Below, in pieces: positions 34,923 to 43,757 of a stretch of 64,000 nt of DNA (within the stretch, counting starts at the first letter, position 1; every line of letters begins with the position of its first letter). Both the position numbers and the translations under genes were made by a program. The stretch lies in NCBI GenBank assembly GCA_963809875.1, contig CAWELC010000008.1, positions 124,001 through 188,000 of the forward strand. The letters are read 5' to 3'. Source of the stretch: JAFGAS01 sp963809875. GTDB taxonomy: Bacteria > Desulfobacterota > Zymogenia > Zymogenales > Zymogenaceae. The notes below the pieces were generated by a model. It saw only the letters and a program-made list of their open reading frames with translations, searched no databases and had not been told where the DNA came from.

Positions 34923-35885
34923 ATGCCCGCAGTTAAGACAACGGTCCTTTTATCGACGGTGATTGCCGTCTTTGTCTCCTCACTCCTCGGCATCGATACG
35001 GATCGTGCGCTTGCCCAGGAGCCGATGGCCATAGAGAATATCGTCAGCAAGGTCAAGGATCAGAACGCCGTAACGAACATCTACTACCTCCAGGGGGCGG
35101 TGTGGGTGTGCACGGAGGGCGGCGTAATGAAATACGACAACAAGTGGACGGTCTATCGCGCGAAGGACGGGCTTGCCGACGATCTGGTTACGTCGATGGC
35201 CGAAGACGGGTCGGGGAGGCTCTGGTTCGGGACTCAGAACGGGGTGTCCGTGTTCGACGGAAAATGGAAGAGTTATCGAGCGAAGGACGGCCTGCCCAGT
35301 GATGTGATCTATGACATCGCTGCGGCCGCCGACGGCTCCATCTGGGTGGGCACTCATGCCGGCTTGGGCATGTTCGACGGGAAGCGCTGGCTTAAGATCG
35401 GGATCGGCCAGGACGTCGTCGTGCCCATCGTCAATAGGATCGTGAAAGGCCCGACGGGCGACCTCTGGATCGCAACCTACGACATGGGGCTGGGTATCCT
35501 GGAGGGAGGGGAGCTTGAGATCGTCGACAAGACGTCCGGACTTCCGTCCAATCTCGTTTCTTCCGTCGCCTTCGACAAAGACGGAAATGCGTGGGTGGGG
35601 ACGGGCCGGGGGCTCTCGTTTGTGTCGGGAGGGAAGGTAAAGAAGACCTTCTCTATCAAGAGCGGCCTTCCCTCCAATGAGGTCACCTCCATCGCGCTGG
35701 ACTCAAGCGGAAAGGTATGGGTCGGTTTCTGGGGTGGGGGGGTCGGCATCTATGACGGTAAGGAGTGGAAGTTTCTGGACACCCAAAGCGGGATCGCGGA
35801 CGATCGAGTTACCGCCGTAACGGTGGACGGAGCGGGCACAATCTGGGTCGGCTGCTGGGGTGGGATCAGCAAGATCACGCCCTGA
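34923..35885 (+). CDS. Exported two-component-regulator-type beta-propeller protein
   Basis: A 320-residue protein with a signal peptide (about 1-30, ending RALAQE) and seven propeller blades of about 40 residues built on the ligand-binding-sensor repeat, such as LADDLVTSMAEDGSGRLWFG, then LPSDVIYDIAAAADGSIWVG and VTAVTVDGAGTIWVG. The 7-blade repeat is that of the periplasmic part of hybrid two-component sensors, but no kinase or membrane domain follows; it is a stand-alone propeller. Probable role is ligand or protein binding outside the cytoplasm. Confidence 0.85.
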   Translation: MPAVKTTVLLSTVIAVFVSSLLGIDTDRALAQEPMAIENIVSKVKDQNAVTNIYYLQGAVWVCTEGGVMKYDNKWTVYRAKDGLADDLVTSMAEDGSGRLWFGTQNGVSVFDGKWKSYRAKDGLPSDVIYDIAAAADGSIWVGTHAGLGMFDGKRWLKIGIGQDVVVPIVNRIVKGPTGDLWIATYDMGLGILEGGELEIVDKTSGLPSNLVSSVAFDKDGNAWVGTGRGLSFVSGGKVKKTFSIKSGLPSNEVTSIALDSSGKVWVGFWGGGVGIYDGKEWKFLDTQSGIADDRVTAVTVDGAGTIWVGCWGGISKITP

Positions 35886-36040
35886 AACCGCCGCGCACGA
35901 CTCCGGAAGAGGGGATTCCGCACGTAAAGGGTTTCCGTACGGACACGCTCCGCCGGCCTACCGGACGTTTCCCGCAGGAGTCAAGGCCCTCGTCCCCGGA
36001 CGGCTCGTTACCGTCTCGGTGACAGCGGCGACGTTTTCTC

Positions 36041-36709
36041 CTAGAGGTAGGGAAAGACCGAGCGCTTGACAATATCGAAGTTTCTCTTTACCTCGTCGCC
36101 TCCCACGACCATCTCCATGTGTCCCGGCAGCAAATACTCGATGTCGAGCGCGGAGACCCGCTCGATGCTCTCCTTAAGGAGCGTGCCGTCTCCGCCGGGG
36201 AAATCGGTCCTCCCGACGTTCCTGCTGAAGATGAGATCACCCGAGAAGAGGGCCTTCTCCTTGGGCCAGTAGAGGCATATGGAGCCCGGCGAGTGGCCGG
36301 GGGTAACGATGACCTCAAACTCCTCGCCGCCCAGCTGAACGACCCCGTCCTCGAGCTCCTGATCTATCCGGTAGTGGGGAACGTCCAGGCCGAAGGCAGG
36401 GTAGAATTTCGACCCGACTTCTTCCATGAATTTCGCTTCCTCCCGCGCCATCAGGATCTTCACGTCAGGGCGATCGGAAAAGCGTTCAACGGCCTCGAAA
36501 TGGTCGGGGTGGGAGTGGGTGATCAGGACGTATTTAATGACCTCGCTGTCGATATCGTCCCGGGAAAGCCCTTTCACGAGCTCCGGAAATGACATCAGGA
36601 GCCCGGGGTCGATCAGGATGTGGGCGTCACCGGCGATATAGTAGCTGTTGCAGTTGTTTTCCCACATGCTCGTCCAGGGGTAGGCAAAGATGTTTTCGGT
36701 GATTTTCAT
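36041..36709 (-). CDS. Metallo-beta-lactamase fold hydrolase, glyoxalase II-like
   Basis: A 222-residue MBL protein with the metal-binding order THSHPDHFEAVERF (H-x-H-x-D-H), VIVTPGHSPGSI (His), LFSGDLIF (Asp) and LLPGHMEMV (His). The compact size and motif spacing resemble hydroxyacylglutathione hydrolases and related thioesterases. The ATG at 36709 opens the conserved MKITENIFAYPW. A much longer minus-strand frame upstream is only the shadow of the next gene. Substrate unknown. Confidence 0.88.
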   Translation of the reverse strand: MKITENIFAYPWTSMWENNCNSYYIAGDAHILIDPGLLMSFPELVKGLSRDDIDSEVIKYVLITHSHPDHFEAVERFSDRPDVKILMAREEAKFMEEVGSKFYPAFGLDVPHYRIDQELEDGVVQLGGEEFEVIVTPGHSPGSICLYWPKEKALFSGDLIFSRNVGRTDFPGGDGTLLKESIERVSALDIEYLLPGHMEMVVGGDEVKRNFDIVKRSVFPYL

Positions 36710-36928
36710 GGTCGTCCCTTTAGGTTTTGAAGAAATACCATAGCAGGAGGGGAGTAGTCTGTCAACCCGATTATCGGGATGAGGACGACAGCCCGCACTA
36801 TATAATGCTTGAATTAGGAAATCGAGGGCTGTAGTATGACAAAAAGAGGGTTCAGGGAGCGTCTCAAATATATTAGGCATGCATAATAATATTGTCCCCA
36901 CGTAACAGCGACCCGAGGAGATTTGACA

Positions 36929-38032
36929 ATGGGAAAAGAAGCGATACACGAGATCGGAAAGGACTTCTTCCTCTTCAGGAGCGACGAGAAGGACTTCCAC
37001 CGAAATATTTACCTTAAGCGTTTCGTCGGCCGCGATGGATCGTCCATCAACATGATCTGTGACCCCGGCACGCGTCTCGATATCGGGCTGGTCCTTGGGG
37101 CGCTCAAGGAGCTGATCGGGGGTATCGAGAACATCCACCTGGTATTTCTCTCCCACCAGGACCCGGATTTGACGTCCAATATCAACGTCTTCCTGACCGG
37201 AAGTCCGGCCGCCAAGATCGTCTGTTCGATAGACACCTGGCGACTCGTGCGAATGTACGGCATCGACGACAAGCGATACTACGCCGTCGAGAATTTCAAA
37301 AGCAAGACGCTGAAGATCGGCAGGACCGGGCACCGTATCCAGTTCGTCCCCGCTCTGTTCTGCCACTTCCGTGGGGCGATGATGTTTTACGACTTTGAAT
37401 CCGGGATTCTCTTTTCCGGGGACTTCCTGGGCGGCGTGGACACCCGCAAGGGAACAGGCATCTACGCAACGGAGGAGTCGTGGAGCGGCATTTCGATATT
37501 TCATCAGCTCTATATGCCGTCCACAGACGCCGTTCGCGAGACGGTCCAGCGCATCGGGCTTTTGAACCCGATTCCGGATGTTATCGCCCCGCAGCACGGG
37601 GACGTCATCAATGGAAACCTCGTAGTCGAATTCCTGACGCGGCTCCTGAGCCTTGAGGTCGGCTTTGATATCATTAAGAAAGAGGAGTCGCAGAAAGGGC
37701 TCTTCCTTTCGGCGATCAACTCCTTTCTCGATTTCGTTGCCGGGAAATATCCCGCGGTTCACAAAGCGCTCCTGGAGGAGTTGAAGAAGACCGGGACGTT
37801 TACCACCATCTTCGTTGTCGCCGGGGCCTCCATCATTGACATCAAGGTCCGGGCGACCGAGGCGATCGTCGGGCTCTGGGACGCGATCAGCCGAATATCC
37901 CGGCCCGAGGACATCTCGGAGTTGAGGACAATGCTTGTCCAGAGCATGGACGACGTCCACCTGAAGATCGACCCGGCCGTTTTCGGTTCGTTCGGGAAAG
38001 GGGCGGCCGAAGAGACGATCGTCGAAGGCTGA
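36929..38032 (+). CDS. ODP-type (FprA-like) di-iron metallo-beta-lactamase protein with C-terminal extension
   Basis: A 367-residue protein. The MBL domain (about 1-245) has FLSHQDPDLTSNIN near residue 74-86 in place of the normal HxHxDH, the pattern of oxygen-binding di-iron ODP proteins, then CHFRGAMMFYD, LFSGDFLGG and IAPQHGDVI. It lacks the flavodoxin domain of FprA. The C-terminal 110 residues are helical without a recognised domain. ATG 36929 follows GAGGAG at 8 bases. Possibly an oxygen or NO sensor/reductase in an anaerobe. Confidence 0.75.
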   Translation: MGKEAIHEIGKDFFLFRSDEKDFHRNIYLKRFVGRDGSSINMICDPGTRLDIGLVLGALKELIGGIENIHLVFLSHQDPDLTSNINVFLTGSPAAKIVCSIDTWRLVRMYGIDDKRYYAVENFKSKTLKIGRTGHRIQFVPALFCHFRGAMMFYDFESGILFSGDFLGGVDTRKGTGIYATEESWSGISIFHQLYMPSTDAVRETVQRIGLLNPIPDVIAPQHGDVINGNLVVEFLTRLLSLEVGFDIIKKEESQKGLFLSAINSFLDFVAGKYPAVHKALLEELKKTGTFTTIFVVAGASIIDIKVRATEAIVGLWDAISRISRPEDISELRTMLVQSMDDVHLKIDPAVFGSFGKGAAEETIVEG

Positions 38033-38295
38033 GAGCCCCCCGATCCGCCGGGCGACAGGCAGGCCGGGGCATGACCGGACCTCCCCCCGGCCGGCCGGCG
38101 AGAAACGCCCCGGTATGGCCTACGGCTGCGAGAATCGCCCGCCATTACCTTTTTCCCCCGCTCCGACTCGCTCCGATCGCCGCTCCGATCCTTTCGATGG
38201 GGCCGGGACGCGCCTGCGCGTTCGGGACCTGCGCATCAGCGAGAACGGGCAATATGAAGTCGGTCCACTATTTTATGACCTCGTCACGTATTTTA
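38033..38295. other. Gene-free stretch before the TetR promoter
   Basis: GC-rich sequence of about 260 bases with no supported coding region. A frame open to the TetR gene exists but is repetitive and unconserved, and the TetR promoter lies downstream of it. Confidence 0.5.
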
Positions 38296-38351
38296 TTGAC
38301 ACGGGTGCGCCTTTTTCTTATTATGATCCTGATTGGCCGGCCAGTCAGGAT
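38296..38351 (+). promoter_or_regulatory. TetR promoter and palindromic operator
   Basis: TTGACA (38296-38301), 17-base spacer and TATTAT (38319-38324) form a strong promoter. Two bases after the -10 comes a 26-base near-perfect palindrome (38326-38351; half-site ATCCTGATTGGCC) with one mismatch, covering the transcription start. This is the expected position for autorepression by the TetR protein. Confidence 0.8.
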
Positions 38352-38378
38352 TTCCAGTCGTCTCAAGAAGGTGCTATC

Positions 38379-39011
38379 GTGACATATCAGACCGCCACGG
38401 AAGATCAGGGGAAAAGGAACGAGCGGATGCTGGCGATTATCCGGGCCGCCTATGAGATCATGGGGCGTGAAGGGTTCGTCAACGTCTCCATGTCCGATAT
38501 CGCCCGAGAAGCGGGTATCAGCAAAGCGCTCCTTCATTACTACTTCACGGATAAGAACGAGCTGGTCGGGGAGATCTACCGGTATGCGATGAAGCACTAT
38601 CTCGATATCGCTATGGCCGTTCTGAACGAGCCGCTCCCCCTGGAGGAGAGGATAGACGGCCTGATCGAGTCATTTCACGGTTTCATCAAGTCCAATCCGA
38701 ACTGGTTCAGTGTCGTTATGGAGCTGACCGTCCTCGGCCTTAAAGACCCGGTGCGCAAGGGGGAGATCCTTTCGCAGCACGTCTTCATACGTGACCTCAC
38801 CGCCGACATATTAAGAAGGGCAAAGGAAGAGGGCGAGTTCTCCCGGCGAATCGACGAAGAAGTCCTGGCGTCAATTATGCTGGCGATGGCAAACGGATTC
38901 GCGATGTCGTATGCCATCGCGCGGGAGGCTACCGATATCCCGGAATTCTTCGCCTATTTCAAGAAGATGGTGATGGACCTGATCGATACTCAAGGAGACA
39001 AGGAGCGATGA
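38379..39011 (+). CDS. TetR family transcriptional regulator
   Basis: A protein of about 210 residues. Its N-terminal DNA-binding domain contains AAYEIMGREGFVNVSMSDIA, AREAGISKALLHYYFTDKNE and LVGEIYRYA; the C-terminal ligand domain is helical. GTG 38379 is the first start downstream of the operator and has AAGG in front. The genes downstream in the same direction are two CrtI-like FAD oxidoreductases, so it may control them; the palindrome lies before the whole set. Confidence 0.88.
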   Translation: MTYQTATEDQGKRNERMLAIIRAAYEIMGREGFVNVSMSDIAREAGISKALLHYYFTDKNELVGEIYRYAMKHYLDIAMAVLNEPLPLEERIDGLIESFHGFIKSNPNWFSVVMELTVLGLKDPVRKGEILSQHVFIRDLTADILRRAKEEGEFSRRIDEEVLASIMLAMANGFAMSYAIAREATDIPEFFAYFKKMVMDLIDTQGDKER

Positions 39012-39084
39012 TTGCCGTCGGCCGCGACGGCACCGAAATGTGACTGAAGGGCGTTTTGATTTCACCACGGCGCGGAGGCTGGAC

Positions 39085-40572
39085 ATGGCTGACTATGATG
39101 TGATCGTCATCGGAGGCGGGGTTGCGGGGCTTGCCGTCGGAGGGCTTTTGGCGCGGGACGGGAGAAAGACTCTCGTCCTTGAACAGAACAAGCGTATCGG
39201 GGGGTTCTGCTCGACCTTCGAGCACCAGGGCTACTGGTTTGACGTCGGCACGTCGATTATCGAGATGGTGGACGTCTATGATCGTTTCTTTTCCCTCATG
39301 GGAACGACGACCGCCCGAGAAGTGGATCTCATCCCCCTTGACCCCGTCTATCACTATATCCTCAAGGACGGCACCGAAATCCGCTACCCGGCCCCGATCG
39401 AGGCGGTCGCCGAGGAGTTCAGGAAGCTGTCGCCCGACGACGCCAGGAGCTGGTTTCGGTACGTCCAGGACATGCGGGAATTCATCGACGTGGCGATACC
39501 GGCCTTCTTCTTCTCGCCGATGCTCGGCCTGACGGACATGCTGGGCATGTTCATAAAGAACCCGAAGCTCTTCAAATACCTGCCGCTCTTTGCGACGAGC
39601 TACCAGACGGCTATGGACAAATACTTCAAGGATCCGCGAATACGGGAAGCCCTCAGCTTCCAGGCGAACTTTATGGCGCTGCCCCCGTCGCTCGCCCCCG
39701 GCGTCATGACGATGCTCCCCTATAATGAGCACACGGGTTTCTACTACTGCAAGGGCGGACTGATATCCATTCCGAAGGCGATTGAGCGGGTGGGCAAAAA
39801 GGTCGGGATGGAATTACGCACGGGCACCCTGGTCAAGAAGATCATGGTAAAAGACGGGAAGTCCCGGGGCGTGATACTCGGAGATGGGACCGAGATAAGC
39901 GCGGATGTCGTCGTCTCGGATATCTGCGCCAAAACCCTGTACGAAGATCTGGTCGGCCTCCAACACCTCGGACCGATGGCGCGTCGCGGCGTCAGGAGCC
40001 TCGAGCCGTCGGCATCGTCCCTCATGATGTTCCTCGGCCTGGATGCGCCGCCGCCGCTCACCTGCCACCACACCCTGGCGACGATGCCGCCCGAGGATAT
40101 CGACGACCTCTATTTCAACATCCTGGCCGACGGCAAGGTCGTCCAGAAGCAGTACGGACTTTTCAGCTGGAAGACCTTCTCGGACCCCGGGCTCGCCCCG
40201 AAGGGTCATCACAGTCTGGTGCTGACGATCGGCGGGGCCTATCGGAGCGACTGGGACGAGATCAAGGGACCACTGGTGGAGCAGTATGTCGACTATTTCG
40301 ACAAGACCTATCTGCCGGGGATCAAGGATCATGTGACCGTGGCGATGCTGGGCACGCCGAAAGACTTCGAGCGCGATCTGTTGGCGCCCAGAGGGGGCAT
40401 CTACCTCCTGTCGCAGGAGCTTACTCAGTCCACGGTGTTTCGACCCTCCGCCCGTTCGAGAAGCGTGAAGGGTCTCTATCTCGTCGGCGCATCGACGCAC
40501 CCCGGCGGCGGAGTGCCCTCGGTGATCGCGTCTGCGCTCATAGCCGCGGACCTCATCAAAAAGTATCACTAA
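39085..40572 (+). CDS. CrtI-like FAD-dependent oxidoreductase (copy 1)
   Basis: A 495-residue flavoprotein of the phytoene desaturase/carotenoid isomerase/retinol saturase superfamily. N-terminal FAD site DVIVIGGGVAGLAVGGLLAR, then LVLEQNKRIGGFCSTFE, a central substrate region, and the C-terminal FAD motif GLYLVGASTHPGGGVPSV. ATG 39085 is preceded by GGAGG. Very similar to the next gene, 100 bases downstream, so the pair arose by tandem duplication. No carotenoid synthase is near; substrate is unknown and may be a polyprenoid or a fatty compound. Confidence 0.85.
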   Translation: MADYDVIVIGGGVAGLAVGGLLARDGRKTLVLEQNKRIGGFCSTFEHQGYWFDVGTSIIEMVDVYDRFFSLMGTTTAREVDLIPLDPVYHYILKDGTEIRYPAPIEAVAEEFRKLSPDDARSWFRYVQDMREFIDVAIPAFFFSPMLGLTDMLGMFIKNPKLFKYLPLFATSYQTAMDKYFKDPRIREALSFQANFMALPPSLAPGVMTMLPYNEHTGFYYCKGGLISIPKAIERVGKKVGMELRTGTLVKKIMVKDGKSRGVILGDGTEISADVVVSDICAKTLYEDLVGLQHLGPMARRGVRSLEPSASSLMMFLGLDAPPPLTCHHTLATMPPEDIDDLYFNILADGKVVQKQYGLFSWKTFSDPGLAPKGHHSLVLTIGGAYRSDWDEIKGPLVEQYVDYFDKTYLPGIKDHVTVAMLGTPKDFERDLLAPRGGIYLLSQELTQSTVFRPSARSRSVKGLYLVGASTHPGGGVPSVIASALIAADLIKKYH

Positions 40573-40672
40573 GAACCGAATTCTTCCTGAGAATCGGCAA
40601 AAGAAGGCGATCCGTCCGCGGGACGACCGGAAGGATACGACACGGAATCAGTAATCATTGTGAGAGGTGAGT

Positions 40673-42175
40673 ATGGCCGACTATGACGTTATTGTAATCG
40701 GAGGCGGAATCGCGGGCCTAGCCATCGGCGGGCTCATGGCAAAGGACGGCAGGAAGAGTCTCGTCCTCGAGCAGAACGAGCGGATCGGCGGGTTTTGTTC
40801 CACGTTCGAGCACAAGGGCTACCGTTTCGACGTGGGAACCTCCATCATCGAGATGGAGCACGTCATCAACCAGTTTTTCAAACGCATGGGAACATCGCTG
40901 GCAAAGGAAGTGGAGCTCATTCCCATCGACCCGGTCTACACCTACGTCCTGAGCGACGGGACCGAGCTGAAATACCCGGCCGCGAACAAGGCCGTTGTCA
41001 ACGAGTTCAAGAAGCTCTCCCCCCAGGACGCGCAGAACTGGCTCAAATACGCCGAGGATATGAAGGAGTTTTTCAGCGGCGTAATTCCCGCCTACTTCTA
41101 CTCCCCCATGCTCACCTTCGGGGATATGCTCGGAATGTTCAGGAAAGAGCCGAAGCTGCTAAAGTACCGATCCCTGTTCTCTTCCAGCTATCAGATGGTG
41201 ATGGACAAGTACTTCAAACATCCCTCCATCCGAGACGCCCTGTGCTTCCAGGGGACCTTCATGGGCATGCCGCCCACCCTGGTTCCCGGGGTCTTCTCCA
41301 TCCTGCCGTGGAACGAGCATAACGACTTCTACTACAGCAAGGGCGGGCTCATCGCCATCCCCGAGGCGATCCTGCGGGTGAGCAGGAAAGCCGGCATGGA
41401 GTTTCGCACCAGGGCCCTGGTGAAGAAGGTCATCGTGAAGAACAAACGCGCCTGCGGGGTTGTGCTCTCCGACGGTACGGAGATCACGGCCGACGTGATC
41501 GTCTCGGACATCAGCGCCAAGACGCTTTATACGGACCTGATCGGGCTTTCGCACCTGGGGCCGATGGCGCGCCGGGGCGTCAGGAGCCTCAAAAGCTCGC
41601 CGTCCGCGCTGATGTTCTTCCTCGGGCTGGACGCGGCGCCGCCGCTCAAGAGCCACCACACCATAATTACGGCTTCCCCCGATGAGTTCGACCGGTTCTA
41701 TCATCAAATGAACGTCGAAAAGCGGATGCCCGACCGTCAGGCGGGATTGATCAGCTGGAAGACCTATTCCGATCCCGATATGGCGCCCAAGGGGCACCAT
41801 ACGGTCGTGATGACCCTGTTCGGCCCGTACCATCTGGCCGGAAAAGACTGGGACCGTATCAAAGACGAGATGACCGAGGAATACGTCGACTATTTCACCA
41901 CCAACTATTTGCCCGGTATGAAAAAGCACGTGACCGTGGCAAAACTCGGTACACCCAAGGATTTCGAGCGGGATCTTCTGGCCCCCGAGGGCGGCATCTA
42001 TCTCCTCGCCCAGGATATGGGCCATTCGGGCGTATTCAGGCCGGCGGCCAAGTCCAAGGGCATCGAGGGGCTCTATCTCGTGGGAGCATCGACCCATCCG
42101 GGGGGCGGGGTACCCACGGTTATCTGCTCGTCGTTAATCGCGGCCGAGCTTATCACGAAATACGAACAGAAATAG
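40673..42175 (+). CDS. CrtI-like FAD-dependent oxidoreductase (copy 2)
   Basis: A 500-residue paralogue of the preceding gene: VIVIGGGIAGLAIGGLMAKD at the FAD site, VLEQNERIGGFCSTFEHKGY and GLYLVGASTHPGGGVPTV. Differences cluster in the central part, suggesting a different substrate preference. ATG 40673 follows GAGAGGTGAG. A 49-residue membrane protein gene starts 16 bases after the stop and likely belongs to the same transcript. Confidence 0.85.
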   Translation: MADYDVIVIGGGIAGLAIGGLMAKDGRKSLVLEQNERIGGFCSTFEHKGYRFDVGTSIIEMEHVINQFFKRMGTSLAKEVELIPIDPVYTYVLSDGTELKYPAANKAVVNEFKKLSPQDAQNWLKYAEDMKEFFSGVIPAYFYSPMLTFGDMLGMFRKEPKLLKYRSLFSSSYQMVMDKYFKHPSIRDALCFQGTFMGMPPTLVPGVFSILPWNEHNDFYYSKGGLIAIPEAILRVSRKAGMEFRTRALVKKVIVKNKRACGVVLSDGTEITADVIVSDISAKTLYTDLIGLSHLGPMARRGVRSLKSSPSALMFFLGLDAAPPLKSHHTIITASPDEFDRFYHQMNVEKRMPDRQAGLISWKTYSDPDMAPKGHHTVVMTLFGPYHLAGKDWDRIKDEMTEEYVDYFTTNYLPGMKKHVTVAKLGTPKDFERDLLAPEGGIYLLAQDMGHSGVFRPAAKSKGIEGLYLVGASTHPGGGVPTVICSSLIAAELITKYEQK

Positions 42176-42191
42176 GAGGGCGGAGGAGAAG

Positions 42192-42341
42192 ATGAAAATT
42201 ACATTGATTATCCTTGTCGTTATTGCGGGCCTCTTTCTGCTGGGATGGCTCAACTACCTGTTAATGAGCAAACCAAAGAAGATCTTCCTGAAGCAGCAGC
42301 TGAAAGCGCTTCCACATATGCTGCCGCGCTATTTCGTCTGA
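42192..42341 (+). CDS. Small single-pass membrane protein
   Basis: A 49-residue frame starting ATG 42192, preceded by GGAGG at ideal spacing. It has one hydrophobic N-terminal segment (about residues 3-21, LIILVVIAGLFLLGW within it) followed by a basic, lysine-rich tail. No family is recognised. Position directly after the two FAD oxidoreductases suggests an anchoring or accessory role (inference). Confidence 0.6.
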   Translation: MKITLIILVVIAGLFLLGWLNYLLMSKPKKIFLKQQLKALPHMLPRYFV

Positions 42342-42449
42342 TCCTGATTCGCAGCGGCCCCGGTCAAATCCGGCGATCTCTCTTTACGACCAGCCACCGG
42401 ATTGGTCCGGGGCCGCCCAAACCTTTCACCGTCCGCCTCAATCGTACGT

Positions 42450-42565
42450 CTGTAGGGGATGTTGTTATCTCCGACATCAGCACCAGGACCCTCATGGACC
42501 TGATCAGCCTTTCACCTTTCGCACCTTGGACCGCCGGCTCGCGCCGGGTTCGGGGGTCGACGCGC
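42450..42565 (+). pseudogene. Relic of a third CrtI-like oxidoreductase
   Basis: The frame reading GDVVISDISTRTLMDLISLS matches the DVIVSDISAKTLYTDLIGLS segment of the oxidoreductases upstream (about residues 272-291), and the bases after it (CGCGCCGGG) also match. The remainder of the gene is not detectable, so this is a decayed fragment of a duplicated copy. The rest of 42342-42644 holds no other recognisable gene. Confidence 0.55.
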
Positions 42566-42644
42566 CCGACGGTGTCGCGTCGTATTATGCGATCCCGAGA
42601 CCCGAGAATGCCGCACAATCCATGCGTTTTTCGCAACTCTCGTA

Positions 42645-42673
42645 TTGACAAGACTTACCCGAGAGGGTAGAAT
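42645..42673 (+). promoter_or_regulatory. Promoter of tRNA-Arg
   Basis: TTGACA (42645-42650), 17-base spacer and TAGAAT (42668-42673), 18 bases before the mature tRNA. Confidence 0.75.
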
Positions 42674-42691
42674 CTACCATTCATACATAAT

Positions 42692-42769
42692 GCGCCCGTA
42701 GCTCAGCCCGGATAGAGCGCCAGACTACGAATCTGTAGGCCGCAGGTTCAAATCCTGCCGGGCGCACCA
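42692..42769 (+). tRNA. tRNA-Arg (anticodon ACG)
   Basis: Acceptor GCGCCCG/CGGGCGC, D arm GCTC/GAGC, anticodon loop CTACGAA, T arm with GGTTCAAATCC and encoded CCA. Anticodon ACG is the substrate of the tRNA adenosine deaminase TadA, whose gene follows 135 bases downstream. Confidence 0.93.
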
Positions 42770-42904
42770 CTACGTTAGATAGCTAAGAGGCGGCCATGTC
42801 GGAAGACAGGGCTGGAAGGGGAGCATCACGGGGCGTATCTATTGGCTTGAAATAGAAGCTGATATTTGATATAATATATAAGATACGCCACGGCCGCTTT
42901 TTCG

Positions 42905-43415
42905 ATGGGTGACGCAGCACATGGAAGCACGGATGCCCGCGGTATCGCTATGCGGCCTGATTCTCGCGCCGATCATAGCGCATATATGCGCCAGGCACTC
43001 CGGCAGGCCGAAAGGGCGCTGGCCCGCGGAGAGGTACCCGTCGGGGCGGTGATCGTGCTCGATGGGGAGATAATCGGGAAGGGGGAGCAATCGGGTCATC
43101 GGCGCGTCGGACCCCACGGCCCACGCGGAAATTGTCGCCCTCAGACGGGCGGCGAAAAGGATCGGAAACTACCGGCTCGTTGGGGCCGATCTGTACGTGA
43201 CCGTCGAGCCCTGCGCGATGTGCGCGGGGGCGATTGTCCAGGCGCGGGTGGCCAGGCTCTTTTACGGGGCACCGGATCCCAAGGCGGGGGCGGTCGATTC
43301 CCTCTACAAGCTCTTGGGAGACGGCCGGCTCAACCACCAGGTCGAGGTAACGGCGGGAATCCTTGATGAGGAGTCCCGGGCGCTGCTGGGATCTTTCTTT
43401 AGAGAGAGGCGATGA
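42905..43415 (+). CDS. tadA: tRNA-specific adenosine deaminase TadA (frame broken near 43093)
   Basis: Converts A34 of tRNA-Arg(ACG) to inosine. Removing one base near 43093 joins ARGEVPVGAVIVLDGEIIGKG to TAHAEIVALRRAA, which holds the zinc His and catalytic Glu, and then to VEPCAMCAGAIVQARVARLF with the two zinc cysteines. The start is uncertain: 42905, 42950 and 42986 are all in frame and none has a good ribosome site; TadA proteins usually start near the last two. The gene is essential, so the break is probably a sequence error. Confidence 0.85.
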
Positions 43416-43423
43416 GGTAACAG

Positions 43424-43517
43424 GGAGAGGTACCGAAGTGGTCGTAACGGGGCCGACTCGAAATCGGCTTGGGGGCTTAACCCCCCCACGTGGGTTCGAA
43501 TCCCACCCTCTCCGCCA
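43424..43517 (+). tRNA. tRNA-Ser (anticodon CGA)
   Basis: A class II tRNA with a long variable arm: acceptor GGAGAGG/CCTCTCC, anticodon stem GACT/AATC-type around CTCGAAA (CGA), variable arm GGGGGCTTAACCCCCC, T arm with GGTTCGAATCC, encoded CCA. Starts 8 bases after tadA. Confidence 0.93.
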
Positions 43518-43641
43518 CATAGTTCTCTCACGGACCATGAACATTCGTGACGGCATGAAAGGCCTCCGGCAATGTTATATCGGCCGGAGAATTGCCGCGA
43601 GAGCCCGCTGTAGGCAGATATTCAGGAAAAAACCATAATAC

Positions 43642-43732
43642 GGAGAGATGTCCGAGCGGCTGAAGGAGCACGACCGGAAATCGTGTGTGCGTTAATAGCG
43701 CACCGTGGGTTCGAACCCCACTCTCTCCGCCA
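43642..43732 (+). tRNA. tRNA-Ser (anticodon GGA)
   Basis: A class II tRNA: acceptor GGAGAGA/TCTCTCC, anticodon stem CACGA/TCGTG around CCGGAAA (GGA), variable arm TGTGCGTTAATAGCGCA, T arm with GGTTCGAACCC, encoded CCA. Confidence 0.93.
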
Positions 43733-43757
43733 CGTATCACTCCGCAAGCGGATATCT

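Noticed and set aside
36710..37960. Long minus-strand reading frame continuing upstream of the MBL gene
   Set aside because: It runs antisense to the well-conserved ODP-type gene, has no family features in that part, and the MBL start at 36709 is clear.
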